From NCBI RefSeq assembly GCF_900091465.1, contig NZ_FMHV01000002.1, positions 3,720,001-3,784,000 on the forward strand: a stretch of 64,000 nucleotides of DNA, in the 5' to 3' direction. Position numbers and translations under genes: made by a program. Under the pieces are notes generated by a model. It saw only the letters and a list, made by a program, of their open reading frames with translations. It did no database searches and was not told the origin of the DNA. Numbering within the stretch: the stretch's first letter is position 1; every line of letters starts with the position of its first letter. Origin of the DNA: Micromonospora rhizosphaerae. Its GTDB lineage: Bacteria > Actinomycetota > Actinomycetes > Mycobacteriales > Micromonosporaceae. This document shows, one piece after another, positions 43,035 through 51,207 of this stretch.

Positions 43035-45143
43035 TCATGCCGTAGACGATTCCGCGGCAGCTTCCTGTGGACGATCCACTTGCAGCAGCTCGGCCGGCGC
43101 CGGCTCGACCTCGACGCGGGTGTCGTGGAAGGTCGGGCCGCCGCCCAGGTCGGTGTCGCGTACCGCGGTGACGGCGTTGACCGTGGACCGACCGGGGCTC
43201 AGCCGCGCCCAGTACGCCTTGTACGTGAACGCCAGCCCGAGACGGGTCGCGTCGTCCACGGCGACCGCCGCCAGGAAGGAGCCGCGGTCATTGTGCACCC
43301 GGACGGCGTCGCCGTCCGCCAGGCCGCGGGCCGCCGCGTCGTCCGGGTGCAGGTGTACCCGCGGCGGCCCCATCCGGCCGGCGTGCCAAGGCAGCGAGGC
43401 GAAGGTGGAGTTCATGAGGAACCGGCCGGCCGGGGCGATCAGCACCAGCGGGAAGCGTCGGGCCAGGTCCGGGTCGGCGGCCTCCACCGGTGGTGTGTAG
43501 CCCACCAGTGGGTCGACGCTGTGCCGGGCGAGCCTCGGGTCGAGCAGCCGGGCGCGGCCGTCCGGCGTGGGGAAGGCCCCGTCGGCGTACGGGGCGGAGC
43601 CGACCGCCACCCCGGTGGTCCGTGCGTACGTCCGCTCGCGCAGCTCCTCGAAGCTGACCGGCGCGTCCCGGAGCAGCTGCCGGGCCAGGTCCTCGTCGCT
43701 GTCCCGCAGCCGGGGATGGTCGAGGCCCAGCGCGGCCGCGATCCGCCGGAAGATCTCCGTGTTCGGCAGCGCCTCGCCGGGCGCCCGGGTCACCGGCAGG
43801 TTGAGCGTCGTGTAGTGGTGGCCGTAGGAGGAGTGCAGGTCGAGGTGCTCGGGCTGCATGGTGGCCGGCAGCACGACGTCCGCGAAGTCGCAGGTGTCCG
43901 TCCAGCGCTGCTCGAGCACGACGGTGAACAGGTCGTCGCGTCGCAGGCCCGCGTGCACCCGGGTCTGGTCGGGCGCGGTGGCCGCCGGGTTGGCGTTGAA
44001 GACGACCAGCGACGTCACGGGCGGATCCGCCTCGCCGGTGAGCACCGCCGCGAGCCGGCTCATGTTGACCGACCGGGCCGGTGGCGCCGGCATGTCGGGC
44101 GGCCGGACCACCGCGGCCTCGTTCACCGGGTGGTGCCCGCCGGTCATGCAGAGGGCGCCGCCGCCCGGGTACCGGAAGTCGCCGGTGACCAGCGGCAGCG
44201 CGCAGATCGCCCGGATGGCCTGGCCGGCGCCGTGGTGACGTTGCAGACCGAGCCCGACGCGGATGGCGGTGGGACGGGTGCGGGCGATCCGCTCGCCGAG
44301 CCGGCGTACCACCTCGACGTCCAGGCCGCACTCGGCCGCGGCTCGTTCCACCGGCCACTCGCCGAGCCGGGCCTCCAGCTCCGGCCAACCCACGGTGTGC
44401 GCCGCCAGCCACGCCCGGTCGGCCCCGCCCGCGTCGAGCACCTGCCGCATCAGCCCGAGCGCCAGGGCGGCGTCGGTGCCGGGCAGCGGAGCGACGTGCT
44501 CGTCGCTGCGGGCCGCGGTGTCCGTCCGCAGCGGGTCGATGGTGACGACGTACGCGCCCCGCTGGCGGGCCTCCTGCACGAACGGCCACTGGTGCAGATT
44601 CGTCGAGAGCAGGTTGGCGCCCCAGAGCACGATCAGTCGGGCGTCCACGATGGACTCCGGCTCGAAGCCGACCGACCCGCCGTAGACCGAGTGCAGCGCC
44701 GCCCGTGCCGCGGCGGTGCAGATCGTGGTCTGCAGCCGGGACGAGCCGAGGTGCGCGAAGAGGCGGGGACCCATGCTCCAGCCCTGCACGTGTCCCATCG
44801 TGCCGGCGAAGTAGTAGGGAAGGATCGCCCCGGGGCCGTCCCGGTCGATCGTCGCACGCAGCCCGGCCGCCACCCGCCCGACCGCCTCGTCCCAGCTGGC
44901 CGGTCGGTAGGAGACCGGTCCGACGCCCTTCGGCCCGGTTCGCACCATCGGCTGGGTCAGCCGGTCGGGCCCGTTGACCGCGTCCAGGTAGCGGTTGACC
45001 TTGCCGCAGAGCGCGCCCCGGGTGAACGGGTGGTCACGGTCGCCGCGCAGCGCGACCGCCCGGCCGTCCTCCACCGTGAGCTGCCAGGTGCAGGTGTCGG
45101 GGCAGTCCAGCGGGCAGGCGCCGAGATGGGTGGCGCGGGACAT
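43035..45143 (-). CDS. Molybdopterin-dependent oxidoreductase (formate dehydrogenase-like)
   Basis: A 702-residue DMSO-reductase family enzyme. The N-terminal 4Fe-4S site is CPLDCPDTC (Cys10, 14, 18) plus Cys46 in GALCGK. Molybdopterin-binding features follow (LIVLWGANLLSTNLHQWPFV, VVTIDPLRTDTAARSDEHV, LPLVTGDFRYPGGGALC). The C-terminal cofactor-binding domain begins near VHLHPDDAAARGLADGDAVRV. There is no Tat signal, so it is cytosolic. I start at the ATG at 45141-45143. No small subunit or cofactor gene adjoins it, and the substrate is unknown. Confidence 0.88.
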   Translation of the reverse strand: MSRATHLGACPLDCPDTCTWQLTVEDGRAVALRGDRDHPFTRGALCGKVNRYLDAVNGPDRLTQPMVRTGPKGVGPVSYRPASWDEAVGRVAAGLRATIDRDGPGAILPYYFAGTMGHVQGWSMGPRLFAHLGSSRLQTTICTAAARAALHSVYGGSVGFEPESIVDARLIVLWGANLLSTNLHQWPFVQEARQRGAYVVTIDPLRTDTAARSDEHVAPLPGTDAALALGLMRQVLDAGGADRAWLAAHTVGWPELEARLGEWPVERAAAECGLDVEVVRRLGERIARTRPTAIRVGLGLQRHHGAGQAIRAICALPLVTGDFRYPGGGALCMTGGHHPVNEAAVVRPPDMPAPPARSVNMSRLAAVLTGEADPPVTSLVVFNANPAATAPDQTRVHAGLRRDDLFTVVLEQRWTDTCDFADVVLPATMQPEHLDLHSSYGHHYTTLNLPVTRAPGEALPNTEIFRRIAAALGLDHPRLRDSDEDLARQLLRDAPVSFEELRERTYARTTGVAVGSAPYADGAFPTPDGRARLLDPRLARHSVDPLVGYTPPVEAADPDLARRFPLVLIAPAGRFLMNSTFASLPWHAGRMGPPRVHLHPDDAAARGLADGDAVRVHNDRGSFLAAVAVDDATRLGLAFTYKAYWARLSPGRSTVNAVTAVRDTDLGGGPTFHDTRVEVEPAPAELLQVDRPQEAAAESSTA

Positions 45144-45270
45144 GCGACGGATGCTACCGCCCGGCCGGGCGGCAGGGTCAGGGGCGGCGGTGGTCCTGGA
45201 GACCAGCGTGGACCAGCTCATCTCCGACCACCTCCGGGCCGAGGACACGCTGCGCTGACGCCGCCTCCGG

Positions 45271-46584
45271 TCAGGCTGGCAGCAGCCGGGCCAGGGTGCG
45301 CAGCGCGGTGCGTACCGTCTCGTCGTCGGCGCTGAGGCTGACCCGCAGCCCGGGCGCGGCCCCGCGCCGGGCGGCGAACTCGTCGGTGCCGGCCACCGCG
45401 ACGCCCCGGCGACGGGCGAGCGCGGCGATCGCGTCAGCGTCGTGGTCCAGCCGCACCCAGGCGAAGGGCGCCGGGCCGGGCACGGCCACCCGGTCGCCGA
45501 GCAGGTCGCGGGCGAGCGCGGCCCGCCCGGCCAGTTCGGCGGAGCGGACCGCGGCGAGCTGATGGGCGGCGCCGCTCAGCACGAGCTGGGTGGCCACCTC
45601 GGCGACCAGCGGCGCGGGCGCCCAGGCGAGCGCCCGGGCGGCCGCCCGCAGCGGCTCGGCGAGCGCCGCCGGGGCGTACCGGTAGCCGATCCGCAGTCCC
45701 GGCGCGAGGGTCTTGGTGATGCCGGTCAGATAGACGGTCCGGGGATGCCATGCCGCGACGGGCGGCGGCCGGTCGGGCAGCAGCGCGCCGAACGGGTCCT
45801 CCTCGATCACCGGCAGTTCGTGGGCGGCCGCGACGGCGGCGATCTCCCGGCGGCGCTCGGCCGGCATGGTGAGGCCGGTCGGGTTGTGCAGGTTGGGGTG
45901 CAGGTGCAGCGCGGCCACCCGGCGCCGGGCGCAAAGCCGGTCGATCGCGTCGGGCCGGGCCCCGGCGGCGTCGCTCGGCACGGTGGCCAGCTCGACCCGC
46001 AGCACCCGGGCGGCGGCGAGCAGGCCGGGATTGGTCAGCTCGGTGGTGATCACCACGTGCCGGGGCTCGGCCAGGGCGGCCAGCGCGGCGGCGAGGGCAT
46101 GCTGCCCGCCGGCGGTCACCTCGACCGACTCGGAGGCTGGGTGCCAGCCCGCGTGGGCGCTCCAGCGGGCGCCGGCGATGCGATGCCGCACCGCGTCCGC
46201 GTCCTCGGCCCCGACCGCGAGCGGGTCGGCGGCGATCCGGTGCAGGATCGGCGCCACCGCCCGGTGCACCTGCCCGTGCCCGGGTGGATGCACGGCGGCC
46301 ACGTCGAGCACCGGTTCCGTCGCGGGCAGGGGTGCGGCCGGCGCCGGGGCGACGAAGGTACCCCGGCCGACCTCGCCGGTGAGCAGCCCGCGCCGGGCGG
46401 CGACCTGGTAGGCGCGGCCGACGGTGGCGACCGTGACCCCCAGTTGACGGGCCAGGTCCCGCTGCGCCGGAAGCCGGTCGCCGGGGGCGAGCCGGCCGGC
46501 GGCGATCTCCGCGCCGATCGCGTCGGCGAGCGCCAGATAGCGGGGCCCGGCCCCGGACAGCCGCGCGGGCTCCCAGATTGTCAC
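45271..46584 (-). CDS. MocR-type regulator (GntR helix-turn-helix plus aminotransferase domain)
   Basis: A 437-residue protein. The N-terminal GntR winged helix (ALADAIGAEIAAGRLAPGDRLPAQRDLARQLGVTVATVGRAYQ) is fused to a fold-type I aminotransferase domain. The PLP lysine is in VYLTGITKTLAPGLRIGYRYAP, and VIEEDPFGALLPD and LHLHPNLHNPTGLTM are further PLP-site motifs. The GTG start at 46582-46584 lies inside one of two operator palindromes, suggesting a leaderless, autoregulated gene. It is divergent from an MFS transporter that is the likely target. Confidence 0.9.
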   Translation of the reverse strand: MTIWEPARLSGAGPRYLALADAIGAEIAAGRLAPGDRLPAQRDLARQLGVTVATVGRAYQVAARRGLLTGEVGRGTFVAPAPAAPLPATEPVLDVAAVHPPGHGQVHRAVAPILHRIAADPLAVGAEDADAVRHRIAGARWSAHAGWHPASESVEVTAGGQHALAAALAALAEPRHVVITTELTNPGLLAAARVLRVELATVPSDAAGARPDAIDRLCARRRVAALHLHPNLHNPTGLTMPAERRREIAAVAAAHELPVIEEDPFGALLPDRPPPVAAWHPRTVYLTGITKTLAPGLRIGYRYAPAALAEPLRAAARALAWAPAPLVAEVATQLVLSGAAHQLAAVRSAELAGRAALARDLLGDRVAVPGPAPFAWVRLDHDADAIAALARRRGVAVAGTDEFAARRGAAPGLRVSLSADDETVRTALRTLARLLPA

Positions 46585-46595
46585 CGTGACAATCT
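46575..46595. promoter_or_regulatory. MocR operator 1, overlapping the start codon
   Basis: The core ATTGTCACCGTGACAAT is the middle of a 21-bp perfect palindrome (10+1+10). The GTG start codon of the MocR gene is part of its right-hand sequence as read on the plus strand. Occupancy would block expression of the regulator. An almost identical palindrome lies 47 bp away at 46621-46643. Confidence 0.7.
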
Positions 46596-46620
46596 AGTCC
46601 CCGCGCCGCGTGGCCGCCGT

Positions 46621-46643
46621 CGGATTGTCACCGTGACAATCCG
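46621..46643. promoter_or_regulatory. MocR operator 2, between the MocR and MFS genes
   Basis: The same core, ATTGTCACCGTGACAAT, sits in a 23-bp perfect palindrome (11+1+11). It lies 42 nt before the MFS start codon. Centres of the two operators are 47 bp apart, about 4.5 helical turns, so a dimer of dimers could bridge them. Confidence 0.7.
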
Positions 46644-46684
46644 GCCTGCCGGCTTCCCCGGGTACGTCGCCGACGCTGCCTCGC

Positions 46685-47989
46685 ATGACCGTCACCTCCG
46701 CCGCCCTGTGGCGGCACGCCACCTTCCGCAGGCTATGGCTCTCCGACGCGGTAAGCACCCTCGGCACCCATGTCACCACCGTCGCGCTGCCCCTGGCCGC
46801 GCTGACCGCGCTCGGCACCGGGTCAACCGGGGTCGCCGCGCTGACCGCCGCCACCACCCTGCCGTACCTGCTGCTCGGCATCCCGGCCGGCGCGATCGTC
46901 GACCGGCTGCCCCGCCGGGCCGTCCTGGTCGTCGCCGACCTCGCCCGCGCCCTGCTGCTGGCCAGCGTGCCGCTGGCCTGGGCGGCCGGGCTGCTCACCC
47001 TCGCCCAGCTCGTGGTGGTGGCGCTGCTGGCCGGGTCCGCCACCGTGCTGTTCGACGTGGCGTACTTCGCCGCGGTGCCCGCGGTGGTGCCGGCCGGTCG
47101 GCTGGCCGACGCGAACGCCCGCCTCGAGGCGACCCGGGCGGTCGGCCAGACCGCCGGTCCCGGCATCGCCGGCGTCCTGGTCGGCGCGCTCGGCGCGCCG
47201 GTCGCGCTCCTCGTCGACGTGGCCAGCTTCGTCGCCTCCGCGCTCTTCCTCGCCGGTACGCCCCGACTCGCCCGCCGGCACAGCGCCGGCGCGGCCGGCA
47301 TGTGGCGGGACGCCGCCGGCGGTGTCCGCTTCGTGCTCCGCGACCCCGTGGTGCGGGCGCTGACCCTCTGCTCCGGCCTGACCAACGTCTGGCAGGCGGG
47401 CTTCCTCGCCATGCTGCTGGTGTACGCGGTCCGCGAGCTGCGCCTGCCCGCCGCCACGGTGGGCCTGCTGATCGCCGGCGCCAACGTGGGGTACCTGTTC
47501 GGGGCCGCGGTCGCCGGTCGGGCCCGGGTACGCCTCGGCGTCGGGCGGGCGATCACCGGCGCGGCGGTGCTCCAGGTCGGCGCGGTCCTCGTGCTGCTGC
47601 CGCACCCGCTCTGGATCGGCGCGGGCCTGGCGGTGAATGCCTTCGCCAGCGGCCTCTACAACGTCAACGCGGTGAGCCTGCGGCAGGCCGCCACGCCCGG
47701 GGAGATGCTGCCCCGGATGACCGCCACCAGCCGGTTCTTCATCTGGGGCACCATGCCGCTCGGTGCCGCCCTCGGCGGGGCGCTGACCGGTCTGCTCGGC
47801 GCGCCGGCGTACCTCGCGCTGGCCTCGGTCGGCATGGCCGCGGCGGCGCTGGTGACCCTCTGGTCGCCGGTCTGGCGGACCGTCGACTTCCCGACGCCGG
47901 ACGAGCTGCCCCACCCGGCCGACCCTCGGCCGGAACCGGCCGGCGTCGCGCCGGCCGGGACCACCGAGGCGGTGTCGGCCGGACGGTGA
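46685..47989 (+). CDS. MFS transporter
   Basis: A 434-residue protein with twelve predicted TMs. The start FRRLWLSDAVSTLGTHVTTVALPLAALTALGTGS is typical of the MFS_3 (enterobactin exporter-like) group, and the loop AIVDRLPRRAVLVVADLARALLL carries the conserved D-R-x-x-R motif. It is probably a drug or metabolite exporter. Control by the divergent MocR protein through the two palindromes is likely. A strong terminator follows it. Confidence 0.9.
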   Translation: MTVTSAALWRHATFRRLWLSDAVSTLGTHVTTVALPLAALTALGTGSTGVAALTAATTLPYLLLGIPAGAIVDRLPRRAVLVVADLARALLLASVPLAWAAGLLTLAQLVVVALLAGSATVLFDVAYFAAVPAVVPAGRLADANARLEATRAVGQTAGPGIAGVLVGALGAPVALLVDVASFVASALFLAGTPRLARRHSAGAAGMWRDAAGGVRFVLRDPVVRALTLCSGLTNVWQAGFLAMLLVYAVRELRLPAATVGLLIAGANVGYLFGAAVAGRARVRLGVGRAITGAAVLQVGAVLVLLPHPLWIGAGLAVNAFASGLYNVNAVSLRQAATPGEMLPRMTATSRFFIWGTMPLGAALGGALTGLLGAPAYLALASVGMAAAALVTLWSPVWRTVDFPTPDELPHPADPRPEPAGVAPAGTTEAVSAGR

Positions 47990-47999
47990 CCGTTTGTGG

Positions 48000-48051
48000 T
48001 CGCCGGCCCCGGGTAAGGGCGTCGCCGGCTCCGGTTCCCCGGGGCCGGCGA
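48000..48051 (+). terminator. Terminator of the MFS gene
   Basis: TCGCCGGCCCCGGG (48000-48013) pairs with CCCGGGGCCGGCGA (48038-48051). The 24-nt loop holds a further GTCGCCGGC segment that could pair alternatively. It lies 11 nt after the MFS stop. Confidence 0.6.
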
Positions 48052-48066
48052 CGACAGGAGGGCGGC

Positions 48067-48459
48067 GTGCAGTTTCCCCGATTCGTCGAGGCGGTGTCCC
48101 GGCGCTCCGAACTACCGATGGAGCAGGCCGCGATGATCTCGCGGGCCACGCTCCAGACCCTGGCCGAGCGGGTGACCGGGGGGGAGGCGGAAGAACTCGC
48201 CGCGCAGCTGCCGGATGAACTGAGTGACTACCTCACCGTGCCGGCCGGCGAGCGCCCGACCGGCGGCAAGGTGGAGTTCCTCTTCCGGGTGGCCAATCGA
48301 GCCGCGGTGGATCCGGCGGTCGCCGAGGTCGGGGTGCGGGCGGTGCTCAACACGCTGCGCGAGGCGATCACCGTGGGTGAGTTCCAGGACCTGGTGTCGC
48401 AGTTGCCGAAGGGCTTCAACGCACTGGTCGACCCCATCCCGCGACCGCCGTACGGCTGA
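48067..48459 (+). CDS. DUF2267 domain protein
   Basis: A 130-residue protein started at the GTG at 48067, with CAGGAGGGC upstream. It matches DUF2267: FVEAVSRRSELPMEQAAMISRATLQTLAERVTGGEAEELAAQLP, then FLFRVANRA and LREAITVGEFQDLVSQLPKGFNALV. It is all-helical with two similar halves and no signal peptide. The family function is unknown, and it stands alone between a terminator and a convergent gene. Confidence 0.88.
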   Translation: MQFPRFVEAVSRRSELPMEQAAMISRATLQTLAERVTGGEAEELAAQLPDELSDYLTVPAGERPTGGKVEFLFRVANRAAVDPAVAEVGVRAVLNTLREAITVGEFQDLVSQLPKGFNALVDPIPRPPYG

Positions 48460-48534
48460 GGACGCTTCCCCCGTTCATCGGGCACCCACGTCCGTCCGCC
48501 GCGGCCGATCGGGCGCCCCGGACTGCCGGCCCGG

Positions 48535-49767
48535 TCAGCCGGCCTCGGGCGGGTGGGCGAGGTCCGTCGCCGCCGGCTCCTCCGGCTCGGCCACCCAGGC
48601 GGAGAAGACCGGCACCCCGTGCCACGGCCCGCGGTCGTCGCCCCGCCCGTCGGTGGCCACCGCGACCACCGCGTACGGGTGGCCGAAGCGCAGCTCCGCC
48701 GTCCGGGCCACCCCCTCCGGCTCGAGGCTGACCAGGGCGAACGCGGCGGTGACGGCGGCCGCCTCGAAGCCGTACCGGCCGTAGCGGGCCATCGCCGCCT
48801 GCCGCGCCTCGAGCTGCGTCCCCTCGCCGGTCAGCGCCCTGATCACCGCCGAGAAGCCGAGTCCGGGCGCGGTGAGGTCATGCTGGTTCCGGGCCGACCA
48901 GCAGGGCAGCACCGCCGTGTGCCGCTCCTCCCGGCCGCCCCGGGCGCGCGTACGCACCCGCTCCTCGCGGAGCGACCAGAGCGGCCCGTCGCCGAGCGGC
49001 AGGTCGAACAGCGATCGGCGTCCGGCCGGTTCGCCGCCGTCGGCCGCCGTCGAGCTCACCTCGTGCGCCGCGGAGAGCACGTCGACCGGTGCCACCGCCG
49101 GATCGCCGACGACGGACACCACCACCAGCCCGGCGCCGTCGCGGTCCACCGCCTCCGCCGCGTGGACGGCCACGTCACCCGCCGAACTGGTCGAGGCGAT
49201 CCAGCCGCGGTGGCCGCGTCCCGGTGTCCGCAGCACCCGGTCGAGCCGCCCGGCCCAGGTGCTTCCCGCCCCCAGCCCGGCGGCGGGCGCGAGGTCGAAC
49301 GGCTCCGCCCAGGAGATCCGGGTCGCCAGGGCACTGGCCAGCGCCAGCAGCACCTTCGGCGACACGGTCAGCGGGAACCGCTCGATCAGCCCGAGGGTGT
49401 GTTCGCGGGCCCAGGCGTCCAGGGCGGCCTGGTCCGGCAGCGGTCCGGTCGTCGTGCGCTGCGGCAGGCCGGCCCGCCATTCGGCAAGGTTTTCCGTGTC
49501 GTACCCGGGGCGGTGCCAGACCGCGGTGGCCGACGGCACCAGGGGGTGCGGCCGGTCCAGCAGGGCGGTGGCCGCGGCGGCGGCAGAATCCACGTCCATG
49601 CCGAGGATCTCCGCCAGCTCGGCCCGGACCGGGCCGGTGGCGGCCGGCCCGGCCAGCGCCAGCAGCAGCCAGGCGCCGAGCGGAGAGGCGACGTGGTGCC
49701 GGTCGCCGATGTCGGCGTGCAGCCGGGCGGCGTAGCGGGCCAGCGGGGCGTGCAGCGTCGTCGTCAT
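48535..49767 (-). CDS. Serpin-like protein
   Basis: A 410-residue protein started at the ATG at 49765-49767. It has the overall serpin plan: HHVASPLGAWLLLALAGPAATGPVRAELAEILGM at the N-terminus and VSPKVLLALASALATRISWAEPF in the middle. A hinge-like stretch of small residues (YGFEAAAVTAAFALVSLEP) comes before RFGHPYAVVAVAT and the closing GVPVFSAWVAEP, which replaces the usual F-x-G-R-V-x-x-P. The reactive loop between hinge and closing strand is short, so inhibition is uncertain. There is no signal peptide. Confidence 0.75.
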   Translation of the reverse strand: MTTTLHAPLARYAARLHADIGDRHHVASPLGAWLLLALAGPAATGPVRAELAEILGMDVDSAAAAATALLDRPHPLVPSATAVWHRPGYDTENLAEWRAGLPQRTTTGPLPDQAALDAWAREHTLGLIERFPLTVSPKVLLALASALATRISWAEPFDLAPAAGLGAGSTWAGRLDRVLRTPGRGHRGWIASTSSAGDVAVHAAEAVDRDGAGLVVVSVVGDPAVAPVDVLSAAHEVSSTAADGGEPAGRRSLFDLPLGDGPLWSLREERVRTRARGGREERHTAVLPCWSARNQHDLTAPGLGFSAVIRALTGEGTQLEARQAAMARYGRYGFEAAAVTAAFALVSLEPEGVARTAELRFGHPYAVVAVATDGRGDDRGPWHGVPVFSAWVAEPEEPAATDLAHPPEAG

Positions 49768-49807
49768 GGCTCCACTCTGCCCACCCAACGCCCGGATGGC
49801 ACGCGTG

Positions 49808-50323
49808 TCAGGACCAGAGTTCGAACGGCTCGTCGATCTCCTCGCCGGCCAGGAACGGGGTGAGCAGCTCGGGCAGCCGCCCCGGGTAGAACCGCTCCCG
49901 GCTGGACACGATCTCGGCGACCGGCCACCAGCGGAACCCGAAGTAGTCTTCCACCTCGTAGTCGAGCCGGTCGGCCCCGTCCACGTCGGGCACGGCGGCG
50001 TCGAGCCGTACCGTCATCACCACCTCGTCCTGCACATGCCGCAGGCGCCGGTGGATGAAGCTGGCCCGCCGCCGCCAGGACGGCGGCCCCAACTGCGCGG
50101 CGCCGACCAGGAAGCCGGTCTCCTCGCGCAGCTCCCGCAGCGCGGTCTCGGCGTACGTCTCACCCGGGTCCATGCCGCCGCCCGGAAGCTCCCACCAGGT
50201 GCCCAGCCGGGGATGCTCGGGGTCGCGGGTGTGGAAGAGCAGGATCAGTCCGGCCCGGTCCCGCACCACCAGCCGGACGGCGGTGCGCTCGACGACCGGC
50301 AGGTCCCGCGGCAGCTCGATCAT
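49808..50323 (-). CDS. Nudix hydrolase
   Basis: A 171-residue protein started at the ATG at 50321-50323, with GGAAGGAGAG upstream. The Nudix box is complete: GGGMDPGETYAETALRELREETGFLVG. The surrounding VRLVVRDRAGLILLFHTRDPEHPRLGTWWELPGG is typical of nucleoside diphosphate-X hydrolases with broad substrates. The substrate is unknown. It is divergent from the methyltransferase pseudogene. Confidence 0.92.
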   Translation of the reverse strand: MIELPRDLPVVERTAVRLVVRDRAGLILLFHTRDPEHPRLGTWWELPGGGMDPGETYAETALRELREETGFLVGAAQLGPPSWRRRASFIHRRLRHVQDEVVMTVRLDAAVPDVDGADRLDYEVEDYFGFRWWPVAEIVSSRERFYPGRLPELLTPFLAGEEIDEPFELWS

Positions 50324-50373
50324 GTCTCTCCTTCCGGACGCCCGCGCGGCGCGATACGTGCCAGGATGCCTGG

Positions 50374-50650
50374 GTGACCGAGGTCTTCGGCGAGGTGGCG
50401 GCCAGCTACGACGAGGCGCGGCCGGGCTATCCGGACGCGATCGCCGAGGCCATCCTTGCCTATCACGGCTAGGCGTCGGTCCGGCTGGTCGAGGTCGGCG
50501 CGGGGACGGGCCGGGCCACCGAGGTCCTCCTCCGCGCCCGGCGCGCCGATGACCTACGTCGAGCCGGATCCCCGGATGGCCCGGGCGCCGGCGGCGAGGC
50601 CCATCGCCCGGCCTGACCTCGACCCGGTGCAGGGCGATCCCGGACGGTAG
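50374..50650 (+). pseudogene. Broken SAM-dependent methyltransferase
   Basis: A GTG at 50374 opens a typical methyltransferase N-terminus (VTEVFGEVAASYDEARPGYP) that hits a TAG at 50470. Reading on in the same frame gives the SAM motif VRLVEVGAGTGRATEVLLR. A one-base shift is then needed to continue with GAPMTYVEPDPRMARAP, after which homology stops. A nonsense codon, a frameshift and loss of the 3' half together show a dead gene. Confidence 0.8.
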
Positions 50651-50660
50651 GCTGCCCGCC

Positions 50661-51155
50661 GTGGCAGGTCTGTTGAGGAGTGTGGCGTCGCGGCTCGGCC
50701 GGATCACCGGAGGCGCGGCCACGCCCGCCCGGACGCCGGGCCGGATCCCGGCCCAGGTCGCCCGGCGCCGCCAGGTCGCCGCCCTGCAGCGTCGGGAGCT
50801 CACGTACGCCCCCGAGCTCGACGGGCAGGCCGATCCGGGGGAGATCGTCTGGACCTGGGTCCCGTACGAGGACGACCCCCGCCAGGGCAAGGACCGGCCG
50901 GTGCTGGTCGTCGGTCGGCAGAGCCGGACGCTGTTCGGCCTGATGCTCTCCAGCCAGAGCGAGCGGGACGGCCAGCGGCACTGGCTGGCGCTCGGACCGG
51001 GCGCCTGGGACCGCGACAACCGCCCGAGCTGGGTACGCCTCGACCGGGTCCTCACCATGCGGGAGGACAGCATCCGGCGCGAGGGCGCGGTGCTGGACCG
51101 GTCCCGGTTCGACCGGGTGGGGCGGGTCCTGCGGGCCGGCTACGGTTGGCGCTGA
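50661..51155 (+). CDS. PemK/MazF-family protein without antitoxin
   Basis: A 164-residue protein started at a GTG at 50661. After a basic N-terminal extension of about 55 residues, the PemK-like barrel reads DPGEIVWTWVPYEDDPRQGKDRPVLVVGRQ. This is the group with WTWVPYE and KDRPVLVV that is widespread in actinobacteria. The closing part WVRLDRVLTMREDSIRREG is also conserved. No antitoxin gene precedes or follows it, so it may not be a functional toxin. Confidence 0.82.
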   Translation: MAGLLRSVASRLGRITGGAATPARTPGRIPAQVARRRQVAALQRRELTYAPELDGQADPGEIVWTWVPYEDDPRQGKDRPVLVVGRQSRTLFGLMLSSQSERDGQRHWLALGPGAWDRDNRPSWVRLDRVLTMREDSIRREGAVLDRSRFDRVGRVLRAGYGWR

Positions 51156-51207
51156 GCCGGCGGATAACGGCTCGCCCGTGCGCGCGGGACATGGCAGGGT
51201 GGGCCCG

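Noticed and set aside
42791..43045. An 84-codon plus-strand frame between the GH63 and molybdopterin genes
   Set aside because: No ribosome site, irregular codon use, partial overlap with the end of the convergent gene and no family I recognise.
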